Below are positions 31,846 through 33,084 of a stretch of 33,084 nucleotides of DNA, one piece after another (position 1 is the first letter of the stretch; the number at the start of each line of letters is the position of its first letter). This stretch comes from Pyrinomonadaceae bacterium (GTDB lineage Bacteria; Acidobacteriota; Blastocatellia; Pyrinomonadales; Pyrinomonadaceae): the NCBI GenBank assembly GCA_014534425.1, contig JACVRN010000047.1, forward strand, positions 1-33,084, given 5' to 3'. Made by a program: the position numbers and the translations under genes. Under the pieces are notes generated by a model. It was not told the origin of the DNA. It saw only the letters and a program-made list of their open reading frames with translations, and ran no database searches.

Positions 31846-33084
31846 TTAAGCTACAACTCGCAGCTTCGGCGCTTTGTTGTTCTTGGCAAGGCGCTCGGAA
31901 ACTTCCTGGGCAAGTTCTATGATGCGGCTTGTGGTGAAGGGCTTGGCTACGACCCAATCGACCTGCGCTTCCTTCTGTTCGGTAGAGCCAACGGCTTCGC
32001 CCCATCCGGTTATCACCGCGATGGGTATTTGCTGGTTCCTCTCGCGTATAGCCCTGGCTAATTCCCATCCGTTCATGCCGGGCATGCCTATGTCCGTGAA
32101 GATGGCATCGAACTTCATGGAGTCGTATAAGGCTAAGGCTTCGCTGCCGCTTCCGGCCAGGGTGACGGAGTAGCCCTCGCCCTCCAGGATGTCGCTCAAC
32201 AACTCGCGCACGTAGTCTTCATCGTCAACGACCAGAAACTTTGTGTGAAGCGGCTGGAATGCTGCGACAGGAAGAGACGCGTTGTTGTGTGTCTGGTCAA
32301 GTAATCTGGGCTTTGTGACGCCTTCTGCGATGGGCATGCGAATGCGGAAAGTAGTCCCGCGTCCGACTTCCGATTCGACAAGTATTATCCCTTCGTGCCT
32401 GCGAACAATTCCATAACTGACGGCCAGGCCCAAACCCATACCGGCTTTACCCTTAGTAGTAAAGAAGGGGTCGAAGATTCTGGAGCGCACTTCAGGAGTC
32501 ATCCCGACTCCCGTGTCGCGCACGCTAATCTCTACCTGTCCTTCTATCTCTTCGGCAGAGAGAGTAAGCCTTCCTCCTTGCGGCATGGCATCGACGGCGT
32601 TGAAGACCATATTAACCAGCACTTCTCTCATCTCCGATGCATCTCCCATAACGAGAGCGTTGGAGCGAATCTGAAGGTCAAGGCTGATTTGAACGCTGGC
32701 GGCCTGCGCGCGGTCTTTCCAACGGGGTCTGGTGATTTCAGAGACATCGAAGAGAAGCTGGTCAACGGCGACGGGCGCGAAGTCGTGGTCACGGCGCTGT
32801 CGCGCAAAGTCCTGTATGCGCTTGATAGTCTTCGCGCCGTCTTCTGCTGTCTTGGTGATAATCTTCAAGCCGCTCTTAATCATCTCAAGGTCGCTGGTGC
32901 GTTGAAGAAGCTGAGCGCGACCGAGGATTCCTGCGAGAGTATTGTTGAAGTCGTGGGCGACACCTGAAGCCAGTTCACCTAAAGCGGAGAGCTTTTCCAG
33001 TTGAGAGAACTGTTCGCGTATGCGTTCCTGTTCGGCAATGTAGCGGGAGAGTTCTTCTACGTGTCGCTGCGCCTGCTCGGCTGC
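31846..33084 (-). CDS. Hybrid histidine kinase with receiver, 5' end outside window
   Basis: The minus-strand frame stays open to the window edge, so the N-terminal sensor part is missing; the ATG at 32883 is internal. Residues counted from the edge: a coil, then the H box LGELASGVAHDFNNTLAGIL (35-54, with His44), then N box EVLVNMVFNAVDAMPQGG, DTGVGMTPEVRSRIFDPFF, and GMGLGLAVSYGIVRRHEG of the ATPase domain. A linker leads to a receiver, FLVVDDEDYVREL, with the acceptor in IFTDIGMPGMNGW and Lys in VVAKPF. The HDFNN form of the H box marks the NtrB-like HisKA subgroup. The phosphorelay with the convergent response regulator is inference. It converges with that gene across the hairpin. Confidence 0.9.
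   Translation of the reverse strand, partial: AAEQAQRHVEELSRYIAEQERIREQFSQLEKLSALGELASGVAHDFNNTLAGILGRAQLLQRTSDLEMIKSGLKIITKTAEDGAKTIKRIQDFARQRRDHDFAPVAVDQLLFDVSEITRPRWKDRAQAASVQISLDLQIRSNALVMGDASEMREVLVNMVFNAVDAMPQGGRLTLSAEEIEGQVEISVRDTGVGMTPEVRSRIFDPFFTTKGKAGMGLGLAVSYGIVRRHEGIILVESEVGRGTTFRIRMPIAEGVTKPRLLDQTHNNASLPVAAFQPLHTKFLVVDDEDYVRELLSDILEGEGYSVTLAGSGSEALALYDSMKFDAIFTDIGMPGMNGWELARAIRERNQQIPIAVITGWGEAVGSTEQKEAQVDWVVAKPFTTSRIIELAQEVSERLAKNNKAPKLRVVA

Overview
The window looks like a stretch of chromosome from a GC-rich Gram-negative bacterium. The pointers are outer-membrane-type proteins (a POTRA protein, a TonB C-terminal domain protein), a lipoprotein PQQ dehydrogenase, a periplasmic lytic transglycosylase and an Sm-like small protein. 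My best guess is Acidobacteriota, possibly Blastocatellia, but that is inference from gene content. No phage, plasmid, transposase, CRISPR array or rRNA is visible. The isoleucine codon AUA is unusually common in ordinary genes and nearly absent from rpsU and from the first radical SAM gene.

Layout. 1-3.5 kb: the 3' part of a radical SAM gene that resembles tetraether/membrane-spanning lipid synthases; then, on the minus strand, a small secreted Cys-rich gene broken by two compensating frameshifts and, downstream of it, a TonB-domain protein. 3.5-7.7 kb: rpsU, then surE-pcm-POTRA protein-DedA on the plus strand, and a tRNA-Pro with clear promoter and terminator. 7.9-10.4 kb: two MacB/FtsX-type permeases without an ATPase. 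10.4-13.8 kb, minus strand: a KamB/NpmA-family 16S rRNA A1408 methyltransferase, a nucleoside deaminase, an M1 aminopeptidase and a small unknown protein. 13.9-18.1 kb, plus strand: a membrane J-domain protein, a VOC protein, an Sm-like protein, a PA0069-type radical SAM protein, a CBS-pair protein and a PQQ sugar dehydrogenase. 18.1-19.9 kb: a methyltransferase (minus) and an unknown exported protein (plus).

20.0-24.2 kb is a minus-strand nucleotide-sugar operon: UDP-GlcNAc 2-epimerase, DegT-type aminotransferase, Gfo/Idh/MocA dehydrogenase and left-handed beta-helix acetyltransferase. This set matches the 2,3-diacetamido uronic acid (WbpB/E/D/I) logic. An 18-bp perfect palindrome sits just upstream, and what seems to be the remnant of an FAD oxidoreductase lies just downstream. 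24.4-27.8 kb, minus strand: a Slt70-like lytic transglycosylase, a protein with four YARHG-type repeats and an OsmC-family peroxidase. A roughly 600-base non-coding stretch follows, then an exported glycine-zipper protein. The right end holds a signalling group: a GAF-PP2C phosphatase, a single-domain response regulator and, convergent to them, a hybrid histidine kinase cut by the window edge.

The most distinctive non-coding signal is a set of long intergenic snap-back inverted repeats and hairpins that lie exactly at gene ends, in several cases containing stop codons or even encoding the last residues of a protein.
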